From Aurantimonas marianensis (lineage in GTDB: Bacteria; Pseudomonadota; Alphaproteobacteria; Rhizobiales; Rhizobiaceae), in assembly GCF_024195285.1 (NCBI RefSeq), contig NZ_JALHBS010000038.1, positions 1 to 57,486 of the forward strand: a stretch of 57,486 bases of DNA, written 5' to 3'. This document shows positions 23,241 to 35,412 of the stretch, piece by piece (position 1 is the first letter of the stretch; every line of letters starts with the position of its first letter). Position numbers and translations under genes: made by a program. Under the pieces are notes generated by a model. The model had not been told where the DNA came from. It ran no database searches and was given only the letters and a program-made list of their open reading frames with translations.

Positions 23241-24892
23241 GATTTGACAATGGGCCAAGCCATAATGTCACGCAGGCGATCATCTATTGCCGCGTGTCGA
23301 GCAAGGCCCAGACCAAACGCGGTGACGGGCTCAACTCACAGGAAACCCGCTGCCGCGAGTACGCGAAATACCGCGCCTATGATGTGGTGCGGGTCTTCAC
23401 TGACGATCTGACGGGGCAGCGCGCCGACCGGCCCGGCCTCCTATCCATGCTCGCCTTTCTCAAAGCCGACCGCAAAAATCCGCATGTTGTCATCATCGAT
23501 GATTTGACGCGCTTCGCGCGCAATGTCCGCATTCATTTTGATCTGCGCCAGGCCATTGTTGAGGCCGGCGGCATTCTGGAATCACCCTCCGTCGAACTAC
23601 GCGACGATGCTGACGGTGAACTCCACGAGTATATTCTCGCTTCTGTCTCCCAGCATCAAAGCCGAAAGAATGCCGAGCAGACGCTGAACCGAATGCAATC
23701 GCGTTGCCTCAACGGCTATTGGGTATTCCAGCCGCCGATCGGCTACCGCTACCAGAAGGCTGATGGGCATGGGAAATTGCTTGTACGCAATGAACCGCTA
23801 GCCTCGATTGTTCAGGAAGCATTGGAAGGCTATGCCTCCGGACGCTTCGACACGCAGGTCGAAGTGAAGCGCTTCCTCGAAGCACAGCCCGACTTTCCCA
23901 AAGACCTGCCTGATGGCCAAATTCGCAATCAGCGGATCACCGACATCCTGACACGTGTCACCTATGCCGGCTATCTCGAAGTGCCCAAATGGGACATCTC
24001 CCTGCGCAAGGGACGGCACGACGGCCTGATCACCCTCGAAACGCACCAGAAGATTCTTGATCGTCTCAAAGGCGGCGCGCGGGCGCCGGCACGAAAGAAT
24101 ATCAACGCCGACTTTCCGCTACGGGGGTTTGTCCTGTGCGGCGATTGCGAGCAACCGTTGACGGCCTGCTGGTCAACCAGCAAGTCGGGTGCGAAGCATC
24201 CTTATTACCTCTGCTACAACCGTGCCTGCGAAAGCCATCGCAAGTCGATACCCCGCGACCGTCTCGAAGGCGAATTTGAGTCGCTGTTGTGCCGCCTGCA
24301 ACCGTCGCCGACACTGTTCGACATCACCAAAGCCATGTTCCGCAAAGCATGGGATGCGCGGCTGGCTCAGGCCGAAACGCTCAAGACCACGCTACAGCGC
24401 GACATTATCAAGGTGGAAAAACAGATCGAACAGTTGGTCGACCGCATCGTCGATTCTGACAGCGCGACAGCCGTTTCAGCCTATGAGCGTCGGATCGCAA
24501 AACTGGAGAAGGCAAAGCTGCTGGCCACCGAAAAACTGGCCAGAGGGGTCGGGCCGAAGCGGAGCTTTGAGGATTTGTTCGAACTCGCCATGGCCTTTCT
24601 CTCAAACCCTTGGAATCTCTGGAATTCCGAGCGGCTGGAGGACAAGAGAACTGCCCTCAAACTGACCTTTGCCGACCGTTTGCCGTATCACCGGAAAAGC
24701 GGATTTCGAACACCAAAAACCACTATACCGTTCAATATGTTAGGAGGCCTGACCATGCAAAAATGTGAGATGGCGCGCCCGAAAGGATTCGAACCTCTGA
24801 CCCCCAGATTCGTAGTCTGGTGCTCTATCCAGCTGAGCTACGGGCGCGCATACGAGGACGTCCGGAAAGGCGGCTCGCTCGTGAGCCGCTAG
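23237..24892 (+). CDS. Large serine recombinase at the tRNA attachment site
   Basis: 551 residues. Resolvase domain with catalytic S21 (YCRVSSKAQTKRGDGLNSQE), DDLTRFARN, then Recombinase domain (RNQRITDILTRVTYAGYLEV) and a zinc-ribbon of four cysteines (VLCGDC, YLCYNRAC). A coiled-coil follows (KVEKQIEQLVDRIV). The last 40 residues (from MARPKGFEPL to the stop at 24892) are the antisense of tRNA-Arg plus flanking host DNA, so the C-terminus is supplied by the integration target. It should integrate and excise the island. Confidence 0.9.
   Translation: MRFDNGPSHNVTQAIIYCRVSSKAQTKRGDGLNSQETRCREYAKYRAYDVVRVFTDDLTGQRADRPGLLSMLAFLKADRKNPHVVIIDDLTRFARNVRIHFDLRQAIVEAGGILESPSVELRDDADGELHEYILASVSQHQSRKNAEQTLNRMQSRCLNGYWVFQPPIGYRYQKADGHGKLLVRNEPLASIVQEALEGYASGRFDTQVEVKRFLEAQPDFPKDLPDGQIRNQRITDILTRVTYAGYLEVPKWDISLRKGRHDGLITLETHQKILDRLKGGARAPARKNINADFPLRGFVLCGDCEQPLTACWSTSKSGAKHPYYLCYNRACESHRKSIPRDRLEGEFESLLCRLQPSPTLFDITKAMFRKAWDARLAQAETLKTTLQRDIIKVEKQIEQLVDRIVDSDSATAVSAYERRIAKLEKAKLLATEKLARGVGPKRSFEDLFELAMAFLSNPWNLWNSERLEDKRTALKLTFADRLPYHRKSGFRTPKTTIPFNMLGGLTMQKCEMARPKGFEPLTPRFVVWCSIQLSYGRAYEDVRKGGSLVSR
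24771..24847 (-). tRNA. tRNA-Arg (anticodon ACG)
   Basis: Minus strand: acceptor stem GCGCCCG pairs with CGGGCGC, discriminator G and an encoded CCA (24771-24773). D arm TAGCTCAGCTGG; anticodon arm CCAGA-CTACGAA-TCTGG with anticodon ACG, which after A34 deamination reads CGN; T loop GGTTCGAATCC. The 3' end faces the island, so the element joined at the 3' half and restored it. Confidence 0.95.
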
Positions 24893-24958
24893 GTAGCCGC
24901 TCGGGCTTTGGAATGCAAGTCGGCATCGGCCGCAAATTTTCAGCCAGAGGTCCCACCC

Positions 24959-26521
24959 TCAGTCAACCGGCCCTGCGGTCGCGCCGTGCGACGAACCCGC
25001 CGGCAGCCGGATTTCGAAGCGGGCTCCCGGCGTCGCGCTGTCGGCGAGCGCGATGCGGCCGCCATGCGCCTCGACGATCTCCGCCGCGATGGCGAGGCCG
25101 AGGCCGGTACCGCCGGAACGCACCGACCCCGTGAACGCCTTGAACAGGTTTTCCCGGGCCCGTTCGGGAAGCCCCGGTCCGGTATCCTCCACGACGATCA
25201 GCGTCTCGCCATCGGCCTCCTGCCGCGCGGCGATGGTGATCCGCCGCACCAGCGAGGGCTCCTCTGCCTCGTTGCCCTCCAGCGCCTGCACGGCGTTGCG
25301 GCAAAGATTGACGAGCACCCGGTGGAACTGGTCCGGATCGACCTCCACCTCCAAACCCCCGCCCACCGCATTGACGCAGTCGATCTTGGACTCCGGCGAA
25401 ACCGCGACCATCTCGAAGACGTGCTTGACCAGCTGTTTCAGCCGTACCCTGCGCTTGACCGGCGCGTTTTCGACCGCGCTCCCGTAGGCCAACACCGATT
25501 GGGTGTAGTTCAGGGCCCGGTCGAGGCTCCGCAGCAACATGGGCGCGACCCGCTGGACGCGCGGATCGTTGAGGGTGGCCAGGCGATCCGAGATCATCTG
25601 CGCCGAGGCGAGGATGTTGCGCAGGTCGTGATTGATCTTGGAAACGGCGAGGCCGAGATCCGCCAGATGGCGTTGTTCGCGCAAAGTATCGGCCAGGCGC
25701 GTCTGCATGGCGGCCAGCTCAGCCTCCGCCACGCCGATCTCGTCGTCGCGCCCGGTCGGCCGGATGATTCTGGAGACATCCGCCGGCTTCTCGCCGAACC
25801 GGATCATCGAGCCCGTCATCGCCTGGATCGGGCGGATCAGATAAGCGCTGATCGAGCCGTAGACGAGAAGCGCGGCGAAGGAGGCGATCGCCAGGGACAG
25901 AAACAGGATGTTGCGCGAATAGATCAGCATGTCGCGACGCAACGGATATTCCGACATCACCACCTCGCCGACCAGCGATCCGTCGCCGACCGGGCCGAAC
26001 ACCCGCATCGTCCGGTCGTCGCCGGACAGAAGCGTGTTGAGCGCGCCCGTGACCATCCGGAACGGGTTCTGACGGCTCAGATCGATCTGCAGATCGACGA
26101 CATCGAGCGTGTCGTCACGGGCGAGCAGCCGCGAGACGTCGTCCTCGACGATCGCAACGAGCTTGGCGTCGAGGGCCTTGAGCAGGCTCGCCTCCTGGTC
26201 GGGGCCCAGCACCGCGTCGCCCTGCGGATTGTTCTGCCGCGAGGCGAGGCCTGCGACGGCCGCGGTTTCGATCTTGGCCGACAGCCACTCCTCGCGGAAA
26301 TTGGCGATCGAGGGAACGAAGATGAGCACCTCGGCGAGCATCACCGCCAGCATGGTGATGAGCAGGAGCCGCGTCGAAATACGCCGGCGGACGAGCGGCA
26401 CGCGCGCGGCATCCTTCGATCGACGATCGGCGGGTCGCTTCGGGTCCTGCGGCAATGCGGCGCTCGTCCCTTCGGTTGCAGTCTTGAGGCCTGGGGATTC
26501 GACCGGCTCGACGCTATCCAT
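24959..26521 (-). CDS. Membrane sensor histidine kinase
   Basis: 520 residues. Two membrane helices (about 49-70 and 205-232) frame a periplasmic sensor domain; a HAMP-like segment follows. The phosphoacceptor His lies in SKINHDLRNILASAQ, then N box NLCRNAVQAL, G1 VEDTGPGL and G2 GGTGLGLAIA. It is 8 bp downstream of the flavin oxidoreductase, same strand. No response regulator is nearby, so the partner is elsewhere. The signal is unknown. Confidence 0.9.
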   Translation of the reverse strand: MDSVEPVESPGLKTATEGTSAALPQDPKRPADRRSKDAARVPLVRRRISTRLLLITMLAVMLAEVLIFVPSIANFREEWLSAKIETAAVAGLASRQNNPQGDAVLGPDQEASLLKALDAKLVAIVEDDVSRLLARDDTLDVVDLQIDLSRQNPFRMVTGALNTLLSGDDRTMRVFGPVGDGSLVGEVVMSEYPLRRDMLIYSRNILFLSLAIASFAALLVYGSISAYLIRPIQAMTGSMIRFGEKPADVSRIIRPTGRDDEIGVAEAELAAMQTRLADTLREQRHLADLGLAVSKINHDLRNILASAQMISDRLATLNDPRVQRVAPMLLRSLDRALNYTQSVLAYGSAVENAPVKRRVRLKQLVKHVFEMVAVSPESKIDCVNAVGGGLEVEVDPDQFHRVLVNLCRNAVQALEGNEAEEPSLVRRITIAARQEADGETLIVVEDTGPGLPERARENLFKAFTGSVRSGGTGLGLAIAAEIVEAHGGRIALADSATPGARFEIRLPAGSSHGATAGPVD

Positions 26522-26529
26522 GCGCCCGG

Positions 26530-27957
26530 TCAGCCGAACCGGCTCAAGAAGCCGATAGCGCGGCGCACCAGCGGACGTCGCGTATAGGGATGATAGTAGG
26601 AGGTGGCCGCCCGTTTGCCAATTTCGGAAAACGTCGGATAGGGCGAGACGAAATCGCGCAGATCGGAAATCTTCAGGCCCCGACCGATCGCCAGCGAGAA
26701 CAGATTGGTGAGTTCGCCCGCCTCGGCGCCGACGACACCGGCCCCGAGCAGCCGTCCGCCGCGGCCGACGACGAGCTTGGCCAGCCCGTGGGTGCGCCGT
26801 TCGGTCTGGGCGCGATCGTTTTCCTCGAAAGGCCAGCGCAGCACGTCCACAGTGAGCCCGCGCGTCGTGGCCTGCGCCTCGGTCAGGCCGACCTGGCCGA
26901 GTTCCGGATCGGTGAAGGTCACATGCGGAATCTTGTCGTGATCCGTCTTGATCGGCAGGCGAAACAGGATGGCTCTTATGACCAGCCCGGCGTGGTAATT
27001 GGCGACATGGGTGAATTGCGGGCCGCCGGCGATGTCGCCGACGGCGTAGACCCGCCGGTTCGAGCTGCGCAGATCGGAGCCGACCTTGATGCCGCGCCGG
27101 TCGTGTTCGATGCCGGCGGCTTCGAGGCCGAGGCCCTCGACATTCGCCGCCCGGCCGACCGCGACCAGGAGATGGCTCCCCTCGATCGTCGCTTTCTCGC
27201 CGTTCTTGCGCCCGACGGAAAGCCGGACCACTTCCCCGCCTCCTTCGACCCCGACCACCTTGGTATGTTCCTCGACGACGACGCCTTCCGCGCGTAAGGC
27301 CTCAAGGACAACGGCGGCGAGTTCCGGATCGTCGTTGCCAAGCGCGGTCTCGCCTTCCACCACGGTGACCTTGGCGCCGAGCCGGCGATGCGCCTGCGCC
27401 ATTTCCATGCCGATCGGGCCGCCTCCGATGACCAGGAGATGGTCCGGCCGCTCGGTGAGGGAGAAGATCGTCTCATTGGTGAGATGCGGCGTCTGGGCCA
27501 ACCCGTCGATGGGCGGAACCAGCGGCGACGAACCGGCGGCGACGACGAAGCGTCGGGCGCGGATCAGCTGGCCGCCGGCATTGACGGTGTTGGGGTCGGT
27601 GAAGTGCGCATCGGCCTTGATCACCCGGACGCCGAGACCTTCGAAGCGCTCGACCGAATCATTGGGTGCGATCGCCCCGATCACCCCGTCGACATGCGCC
27701 TTCACGGCGGCAAAATCGACCGCCGGCTCGCCGGCCGACACGCCGAACAGCGGCGCGGCGCGAATAGCGGCGGCGTGCTTGCCGGCGGCGAGCAGCGCCT
27801 TTGAGGGGACGCAGCCGTAGTTGAGGCAATCGCCGCCCATCAGGCCGCGCTCGACGAGAACGACCGGCACCCCGAATGCGGCGGCGGCCGCGGCCGTGGT
27901 CAGGCCGCCCGACCCGCCTCCGATGACGCAGATGTCGGGTGTCAGGATCTCGGCCAT
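26530..27957 (-). CDS. Flavin disulfide oxidoreductase (mercuric-reductase-like)
   Basis: 475 residues from the ATG at 27957. FAD motif VIGGGSGGLTTA, redox pair in GGDCLNYGCVPSKAL, NAD(P) motif VIGGGPIGMEMA, second FAD contact VYAVGDIAG, and the C-terminal dimerisation domain (HVTFTDPELGQVGLTEAQA). It lacks the catalytic HPT of lipoamide dehydrogenase and the merA C-terminal cysteine pair, so neither assignment is safe. It starts 1 bp after the TVP38 gene ends; these two are often paired or fused in other bacteria, suggesting electron transfer linked to the membrane protein. Confidence 0.88.
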   Translation of the reverse strand: MAEILTPDICVIGGGSGGLTTAAAAAAFGVPVVLVERGLMGGDCLNYGCVPSKALLAAGKHAAAIRAAPLFGVSAGEPAVDFAAVKAHVDGVIGAIAPNDSVERFEGLGVRVIKADAHFTDPNTVNAGGQLIRARRFVVAAGSSPLVPPIDGLAQTPHLTNETIFSLTERPDHLLVIGGGPIGMEMAQAHRRLGAKVTVVEGETALGNDDPELAAVVLEALRAEGVVVEEHTKVVGVEGGGEVVRLSVGRKNGEKATIEGSHLLVAVGRAANVEGLGLEAAGIEHDRRGIKVGSDLRSSNRRVYAVGDIAGGPQFTHVANYHAGLVIRAILFRLPIKTDHDKIPHVTFTDPELGQVGLTEAQATTRGLTVDVLRWPFEENDRAQTERRTHGLAKLVVGRGGRLLGAGVVGAEAGELTNLFSLAIGRGLKISDLRDFVSPYPTFSEIGKRAATSYYHPYTRRPLVRRAIGFLSRFG

Positions 27958-27958
27958 C

Positions 27959-28726
27959 TCAGCCTCCGCGTGGCTTCGCTTCGGCGGCGGCCGGGCGCCG
28001 TCCACGAAAATAGGTCTTCTTCAGGACCAGACCGAGGATCGCGAAGGCGGCGAGCCCGAGCAATGCGATGGTCATCTCCGTCGTCAAGAGATCGGCGAGC
28101 TCGACATCCCCCTCGCCGACATTGACGAGCGCCTGATTGATGCCGCTGCCGAGGAAGGCATAGACCATCGAACCTGGGATGATGCCGATCAACGTCGCCA
28201 TGACATAGGTTCTGAGCGGAACGTCGAAGAAGGCTGGCGCCACGTTGACAGCGACGAAGGGCATGACCGGCGTCAGCCGCAGGACGAGAAGATAGGCGAA
28301 GGCGTCGTCGCGAAAACCGTCGGCGAAGCGCGCAATGGCACCGCCAGCGCGCTTGCGCAGCAGATCCCCGAATGCGTAACGCGCGGCCACGAAGATGACC
28401 GTCGCGCCGATCGTGGCGCCGATGATGGTGAGGATTCCGCCGAGCAACCACCCGAACAGGAAGCCGCTTGCGACGGTGAAGATCGCCGCCGCGGGAAAGG
28501 CGAAAGCAACAAGAACGGCGTAGCCGACCACATATCCGACCGAGGCGACGGCCGTATTTTCCGAGACGAAGCGGCCGAGAAGGTCACGGCTGGCGAGGAA
28601 GGACTCGAGCGAAAGATAGCCATGCAGACCGAGGCTATAGGCAAGCAGCAGTCCGGCCGCGATGATCGCGAGAGGAAGGTAGCGCTTGAGTGTGGATATC
28701 CAACCTGCGCCGCCGTCCGTTTCCAT
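27959..28726 (-). CDS. TVP38/TMEM64 family membrane protein
   Basis: 255 residues from the ATG at 28726 behind GAGGAG; the ORF opens further upstream but without family similarity. Multiple membrane helices, with the VTT-domain core: FAFPAAAIFTVASGFLFGWL, then GATIGATVIFVAARYAFGD and LRLTPVMPFVAVNVAPAFF. Family members are envelope lipid scramblase-like proteins of uncertain substrate. First gene of a three-gene operon with the oxidoreductase and histidine kinase. Confidence 0.9.
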   Translation of the reverse strand: METDGGAGWISTLKRYLPLAIIAAGLLLAYSLGLHGYLSLESFLASRDLLGRFVSENTAVASVGYVVGYAVLVAFAFPAAAIFTVASGFLFGWLLGGILTIIGATIGATVIFVAARYAFGDLLRKRAGGAIARFADGFRDDAFAYLLVLRLTPVMPFVAVNVAPAFFDVPLRTYVMATLIGIIPGSMVYAFLGSGINQALVNVGEGDVELADLLTTEMTIALLGLAAFAILGLVLKKTYFRGRRPAAAEAKPRGG

Positions 28727-29095
28727 TCCGTCTCCTCTTTCGCGCCGCCTGCCAAACGCACACGACTGACACGTCGCCGGCCACCGATTTGCGGACGACG
28801 CCATGTCTTTGGCGCCAACATTGCGCGCCACAGCCCATTCGCAAAGGGAAAAGACGCGATCACGCGGCATCTCACGCCGTAGTGAAGACCGATAATGCTT
28901 AAGATACACCCTTTCGGTCCGGTTCACACGCGATGAATCACCCGCGCCCACCCCGCATCCAAGGCCCCCGACAACATGCGGTGACACGGAGCATTTCCGG
29001 TTGGACGGCCCCGCCACAAGGCCAGGAAACGGCTAGTGACGCGGCGCCGATCCTGACTATAGTGAGATCGGATCCAAGGGCCGGAGGCAAGGCGT
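28727..29095. other. Divergent promoter region, TVP38 operon and gcv operon
   Basis: About 370 bp without a gene. The gcvT ribosome-binding site (GGAGG near 29081) precedes its TTG start. I looked for a glycine riboswitch and saw none of its conserved motifs. Minus-strand ORF continuations in this stretch are not protein-like. Confidence 0.5.
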
Positions 29096-30238
29096 TTGAG
29101 TAAGACGGCAGAGTTGTTGAAGACGCCGCTGTTCGACCTGCACATGTCGCTCGGCGCGCGGATGGTGCCGTTCGCCGGCTACGACATGCCGGTGCAGTAT
29201 CCGGCCGGCGTGATGAATGAGCATCTGCATACGCGCGCCGCCGCCGGACTGTTCGACGTATCCCACATGGGGCAGGTGACGATCAGGCCGCGGTCGGGCG
29301 ACATCCGCGACGCCGCGCTGGCGCTCGAAACGCTGGTGCCGGTGGACATCGCCGGCCTCAAGGAAGGGCGGCAGCGCTACGCGCTGTTCACCAACCCGGC
29401 CGGCGGCATTCTGGACGATCTGATGGTTGCCCATCGCGGCGACCATTTGTTCCTGGTCGTCAATGCGGCTTGCAAGGCCGAGGACATCGCCCATCTCAGC
29501 GCCGCCCTTTCGGAGAGCTGCGAAATCTCGCCGCTGACCGATCGCGCCCTGGTCGCGCTGCAAGGCCCGAAGGCCGAAGCCGCGCTCAGCGCGCTTTCGG
29601 GCGATGTCACCGCGATGCGCTTCATGGACGTCAGGGAGGTTACGCTCTGCGGCGCGTCATGCATCGTTTCGCGTTCCGGCTACACGGGTGAGGACGGCTT
29701 TGAGATCTCCGTCCCGACTGACCGGGCCGAGGCGCTCGCGACCGCGCTGCTCGCCGACGAGGCGGTGGAGCCGATCGGTCTCGGGGCCCGCGATTCCCTG
29801 CGGCTGGAGGCGGGCCTCTGCCTTTATGGCAACGATATCGACACGACCACGACGCCGGTGGAAGCCGCGCTCGAATGGGCGATCCAGAAGGTGCGCCGCG
29901 CGGGCGGCGAGCGGGCCGGCGGTTTTCCGGGCGCGGACAGGATACTGGCGGAACTGGCCGAGGGCGCGTCGCGTCGCCGCGTCGGGCTCCGGCCGGAAAC
30001 GCGGACCCCGGTCCGCGGCGGCGCGGCGCTGTTCGCCGACGAACAGGCCGCCTCGCCTGTTGGCGCCGTGACCTCCGGCGGTTTCGGCCCCAGCATGGAA
30101 GGCCCGGTCGCCATGGGCTATGTCCCTTCGCAACTCGCTGGGAGCGGAACGCGGCTCTTCGCCGATGTCCGGGGCAAGCGTGTTCCGCTTGTCGTCACGC
30201 CGCTTCCGTTCGTCGCCGCCAACTTCAAACGTCATTAA
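29096..30238 (+). CDS. gcvT: Glycine cleavage T protein (aminomethyltransferase)
   Basis: 380 residues from a TTG at 29096 behind GGAGG. Typical features: RMVPFAGYDMPVQYP and EHLHTRAAAGLFDVSHMGQV, then the folate-binding region and GYVPSQLAGSGTRLF near the end. It transfers the methylene of the lipoyl-bound aminomethyl group to tetrahydrofolate and releases ammonia. First gene of gcvT-gcvH-gcvP. Confidence 0.97.
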   Translation: MSKTAELLKTPLFDLHMSLGARMVPFAGYDMPVQYPAGVMNEHLHTRAAAGLFDVSHMGQVTIRPRSGDIRDAALALETLVPVDIAGLKEGRQRYALFTNPAGGILDDLMVAHRGDHLFLVVNAACKAEDIAHLSAALSESCEISPLTDRALVALQGPKAEAALSALSGDVTAMRFMDVREVTLCGASCIVSRSGYTGEDGFEISVPTDRAEALATALLADEAVEPIGLGARDSLRLEAGLCLYGNDIDTTTTPVEAALEWAIQKVRRAGGERAGGFPGADRILAELAEGASRRRVGLRPETRTPVRGGAALFADEQAASPVGAVTSGGFGPSMEGPVAMGYVPSQLAGSGTRLFADVRGKRVPLVVTPLPFVAANFKRH

Positions 30239-30250
30239 AGGACAGCCTGG

Positions 30251-30613
30251 ATGCTGAAATTCACCGAAGACCATGAGTGGCTGCGGCTCGACGGCGATAT
30301 CGCCACGGTCGGGATCACCACCCACGCCTCGATTCAGCTCGGCGACCTCGTTTTTGTCGAATTGCCGGATGTCGGCGCGAGCTTCGCCAAGGGCGACGAC
30401 GTCGCCGTGGTCGAATCCGTCAAGGCTGCGTCCGAAATCTACGCGCCGCTCGATGGCGAGATCACCGTGGTGAACCCGGCGATCGCCGACGATCCGTCCG
30501 TCGTCAACAACGACCCGATGGATGCCGGCTGGTTCTTCAAGATGAAGCTGAAGGATCCGTCGGCGGCCGATGTCCTGATGGATGAGGACGCCTACAAGGC
30601 GCTGGTCGGATGA
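30251..30613 (+). CDS. gcvH: Glycine cleavage H protein
   Basis: 120 residues. The lipoyl-lysine is K58 in [14 protein letters not shown], with the surrounding hairpin intact and the standard N-terminus ([16 protein letters not shown]). It shuttles the aminomethyl group between P and T proteins. It starts 12 bp after gcvT and is followed 10 bp later by gcvP. Confidence 0.97.
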   Translation: MLKFTEDHEWLRLDGDIATVGITTHASIQLGDLVFVELPDVGASFAKGDDVAVVESVKAASEIYAPLDGEITVVNPAIADDPSVVNNDPMDAGWFFKMKLKDPSAADVLMDEDAYKALVG

Positions 30614-30623
30614 GGCGTCACCC

Positions 30624-33476
<2,853 letters not shown>

Positions 33477-33536
33477 CGCGCGGGCCGACCCGTTTCGCGC
33501 CCGCTTCCCATGCGGCGGGTGCGGCGGGCGAACCGG

Positions 33537-34256
33537 TCAGACGACGTCCTTGACCCGGTCCCAGGTATTCATCAGGTGCCGGGCGAGCACGTCGCCGAGG
33601 CGCGCGCCATCCCGAATCCGGAGCGCTTCGGCCATTTCCTCGTGCTCGGCGACGGCGTTCGCCCAGGCCTCCGGCCGCCGATTGCCGATGAAGCGGATCC
33701 GCTTCAGGCGCGACTGGATGTTCGCCTGCACGTCGCTCAGCATGTTGTTGCCCGAAAGCCGCGCGATCCGCGCGTGTATCTCCTGATTGGCCTTGTAATA
33801 GGGTAGTCGGTCCCGCGCCGCGTAATACACCATCATCTCGTCGTGGATCGCGAGAAGATCGGCGATCTCCGCGTCGCTGGCGCGTTCGCACACCAGCCGG
33901 CCGGCGAGTTTTTCCAATTCCGCCAGAACCTCCAGCATCGAGAACACGTCCTCGGGGGTCAGCCGCCGCACGACGCTGCCCCGGGCCGGCCGAATGTCGA
34001 TCAGGCCCTCGCCGGCGAGTGTGCGGAGCGCCTCGCGGAGCGGCGTGCGGGAAACGCCGAGGGAATCGACCAGCGCCGCCTCGTTGATGCGCGCGCCCGG
34101 TTTCAGATGTCCCTCGATGATGAGGTCACGGATTCGGCCCGCGACCTGCTCGTGCAGGGTCTGCCTCTGGATCAGGGGAGCGTCCGGATAGGCGATATCG
34201 GCTTCAGCCGGCAGTTCAGTCACGATGGGCTCCAGCAGGTGGCAACGACCTCTCAT
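33537..34256 (-). CDS. GntR-family regulator (FCD type) of the tetronate operon
   Basis: 239 residues from the ATG at 34256 (a GTG at 34223 is an alternative). Winged HTH: QVAGRIRDLIIEGHLKPGAR, LVDSLGVSRTPLREALRTLA. The FCD ligand domain follows, with helical metal-site motifs (YYKANQEIHARIAR). It is divergent from the pdxA2-like gene with 76 bp between starts, so it is the likely repressor of that operon. Confidence 0.9.
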   Translation of the reverse strand: MRGRCHLLEPIVTELPAEADIAYPDAPLIQRQTLHEQVAGRIRDLIIEGHLKPGARINEAALVDSLGVSRTPLREALRTLAGEGLIDIRPARGSVVRRLTPEDVFSMLEVLAELEKLAGRLVCERASDAEIADLLAIHDEMMVYYAARDRLPYYKANQEIHARIARLSGNNMLSDVQANIQSRLKRIRFIGNRRPEAWANAVAEHEEMAEALRIRDGARLGDVLARHLMNTWDRVKDVV

Positions 34257-34288
34257 AGCAAAAAAACCGCTTGCGCGCGTCAAAAGAA

Positions 34289-34304
34289 ATATCGTATGCA
34301 AAAT
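34289..34304. promoter_or_regulatory. Candidate GntR/FCD operator
   Basis: ATATCGTATGCAAAAT lies between the divergent gntR and pdxA2-like starts. Its GTATGC core resembles the GTATAC-type sites bound by several FCD regulators. It is only partly palindromic. Confidence 0.35.
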
Positions 34305-34332
34305 TCAATATCCAGAACCGGCGGGAGGCCGA

Positions 34333-35412
34333 ATGCGAAACGATCTGGTGATCGCCTTTGCGATTGGTGACCCCTCGGGCATCAGTCCTGAACTCGCCGC
34401 GCGGCTGCTCGCCGATGACGTGGCATCCAGGGCCGTGATGCTGGTCATCGGGGATCGCCGCGTTCTGGAGATGGGAGCCGAACACGCTGGCGTCGCCATC
34501 GATCTGCCGATCTTGTCGCTGGAGGAGTTGGGGACGCATCGATCCGAGCGCTCGTGCTTCGTCGATCTCGAAAACTGCGACCCCGCCGCCATCGAGCTCG
34601 GCACCGCCAGCGCCGATGGCGGGCGATCGGCACTGGCGAATTTCCGCTGCGCGCTGTTGGCGGCCCATGCCGGCCATGCCGACGCGGTGTTCTTCACGCC
34701 CTTCAACAAGCACGCCATGCGGCTGGCCGAATCCGATTACGTCGATGAGATCGGCTTCGTGAACCGCACCATTCACGCAACGCGCAACGGCAGCGAGTTC
34801 AACGTTCTCGACGAAGTCTGGAACGCCCGCTGCACCTCGCATATCCCGCTGTCCGAGGTTGCCGGCGCGCTGAGCGAAGAGCGCATCTTCGAGAGCCTGC
34901 GCCTGACCGTCGAGACCATGCAAGGAGCCGGGTTCGCGCGGCCGCGGATCGGCGTCGCGGCGCTCAATCCCCATGCCGGCGACGGCGGCAATTTCGGCAC
35001 CGAGGACGACGCGATCATCCTGCCGGCCGTCGAGCGGGCAGTGTCCCACCAGATGGCGGTGACGGGACCGATCCCCTCCGACACCGTGTTCGTGCGGGCC
35101 CTGAAGGGCGAGTTCGACGCCGTGCTGACGATGTATCACGACCAGGGACAGATCGCGATGAAGCTGGTCGGCTTCGATCGCGGTGTCACGCTGATCGCCG
35201 GCTACCCGTTTCCGATCGTCACGCCGGCGCACGGAACCGCCTACGACATCGCCGGCCAAGGCATCGCCAATGCCGGCGCCGGCCGCAAGGCGATCGAGCT
35301 CGGGCTGATGCTCGCGGCCCGCAAGAATGAGGCGGAGGAGAATCCACCGCCGCCGCATCAGACCCTGGCCGCGCTTTTTCGCCAGGCTCTCGAACCATCG
35401 GCCGCCGCCTGA
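34333..35412 (+). CDS. PdxA2-like tetronate 4-phosphate dehydrogenase
   Basis: 359 residues from the ATG at 34333 behind GGGAGGCCGA. PdxA fold: AIGDPSGISPELAARLLAD, metal-binding His in NPHAGDGG, MYHDQGQIAMK and TPAHGTAYDIAG. Because it sits with 3-oxo-tetronate genes rather than in vitamin B6 synthesis, it is more likely the PdxA2 type that oxidatively decarboxylates a 4-phosphotetronate to dihydroxyacetone phosphate. First gene of the operon. Confidence 0.85.
   Translation: MRNDLVIAFAIGDPSGISPELAARLLADDVASRAVMLVIGDRRVLEMGAEHAGVAIDLPILSLEELGTHRSERSCFVDLENCDPAAIELGTASADGGRSALANFRCALLAAHAGHADAVFFTPFNKHAMRLAESDYVDEIGFVNRTIHATRNGSEFNVLDEVWNARCTSHIPLSEVAGALSEERIFESLRLTVETMQGAGFARPRIGVAALNPHAGDGGNFGTEDDAIILPAVERAVSHQMAVTGPIPSDTVFVRALKGEFDAVLTMYHDQGQIAMKLVGFDRGVTLIAGYPFPIVTPAHGTAYDIAGQGIANAGAGRKAIELGLMLAARKNEAEENPPPPHQTLAALFRQALEPSAAA

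Larger units (their letters stand above)
1..24847. mobile_element. Integrated genomic island in tRNA-Arg (left end off the window)
   Basis: Everything left of the tRNA is accessory: three serine recombinases, plasmid-type ParB, DUF2958 and DUF3768 genes, RM, Fic and CBASS-like modules. The right boundary is the tRNA 3' end at 24771. The left boundary is not visible: I read no second copy of the tRNA 3' segment in 1-24770. Right of 24950 gene content becomes housekeeping and metabolic, and GC rises. Confidence 0.65.

Noticed and set aside
24908-26587. 559-residue plus-strand frame opposite the histidine kinase
   Set aside because: Arg/His-rich shadow; the minus strand carries clear kinase motifs.
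28727-29095. Glycine riboswitch upstream of gcvT
   Set aside because: The expected conserved aptamer motifs are not visible on the plus strand.
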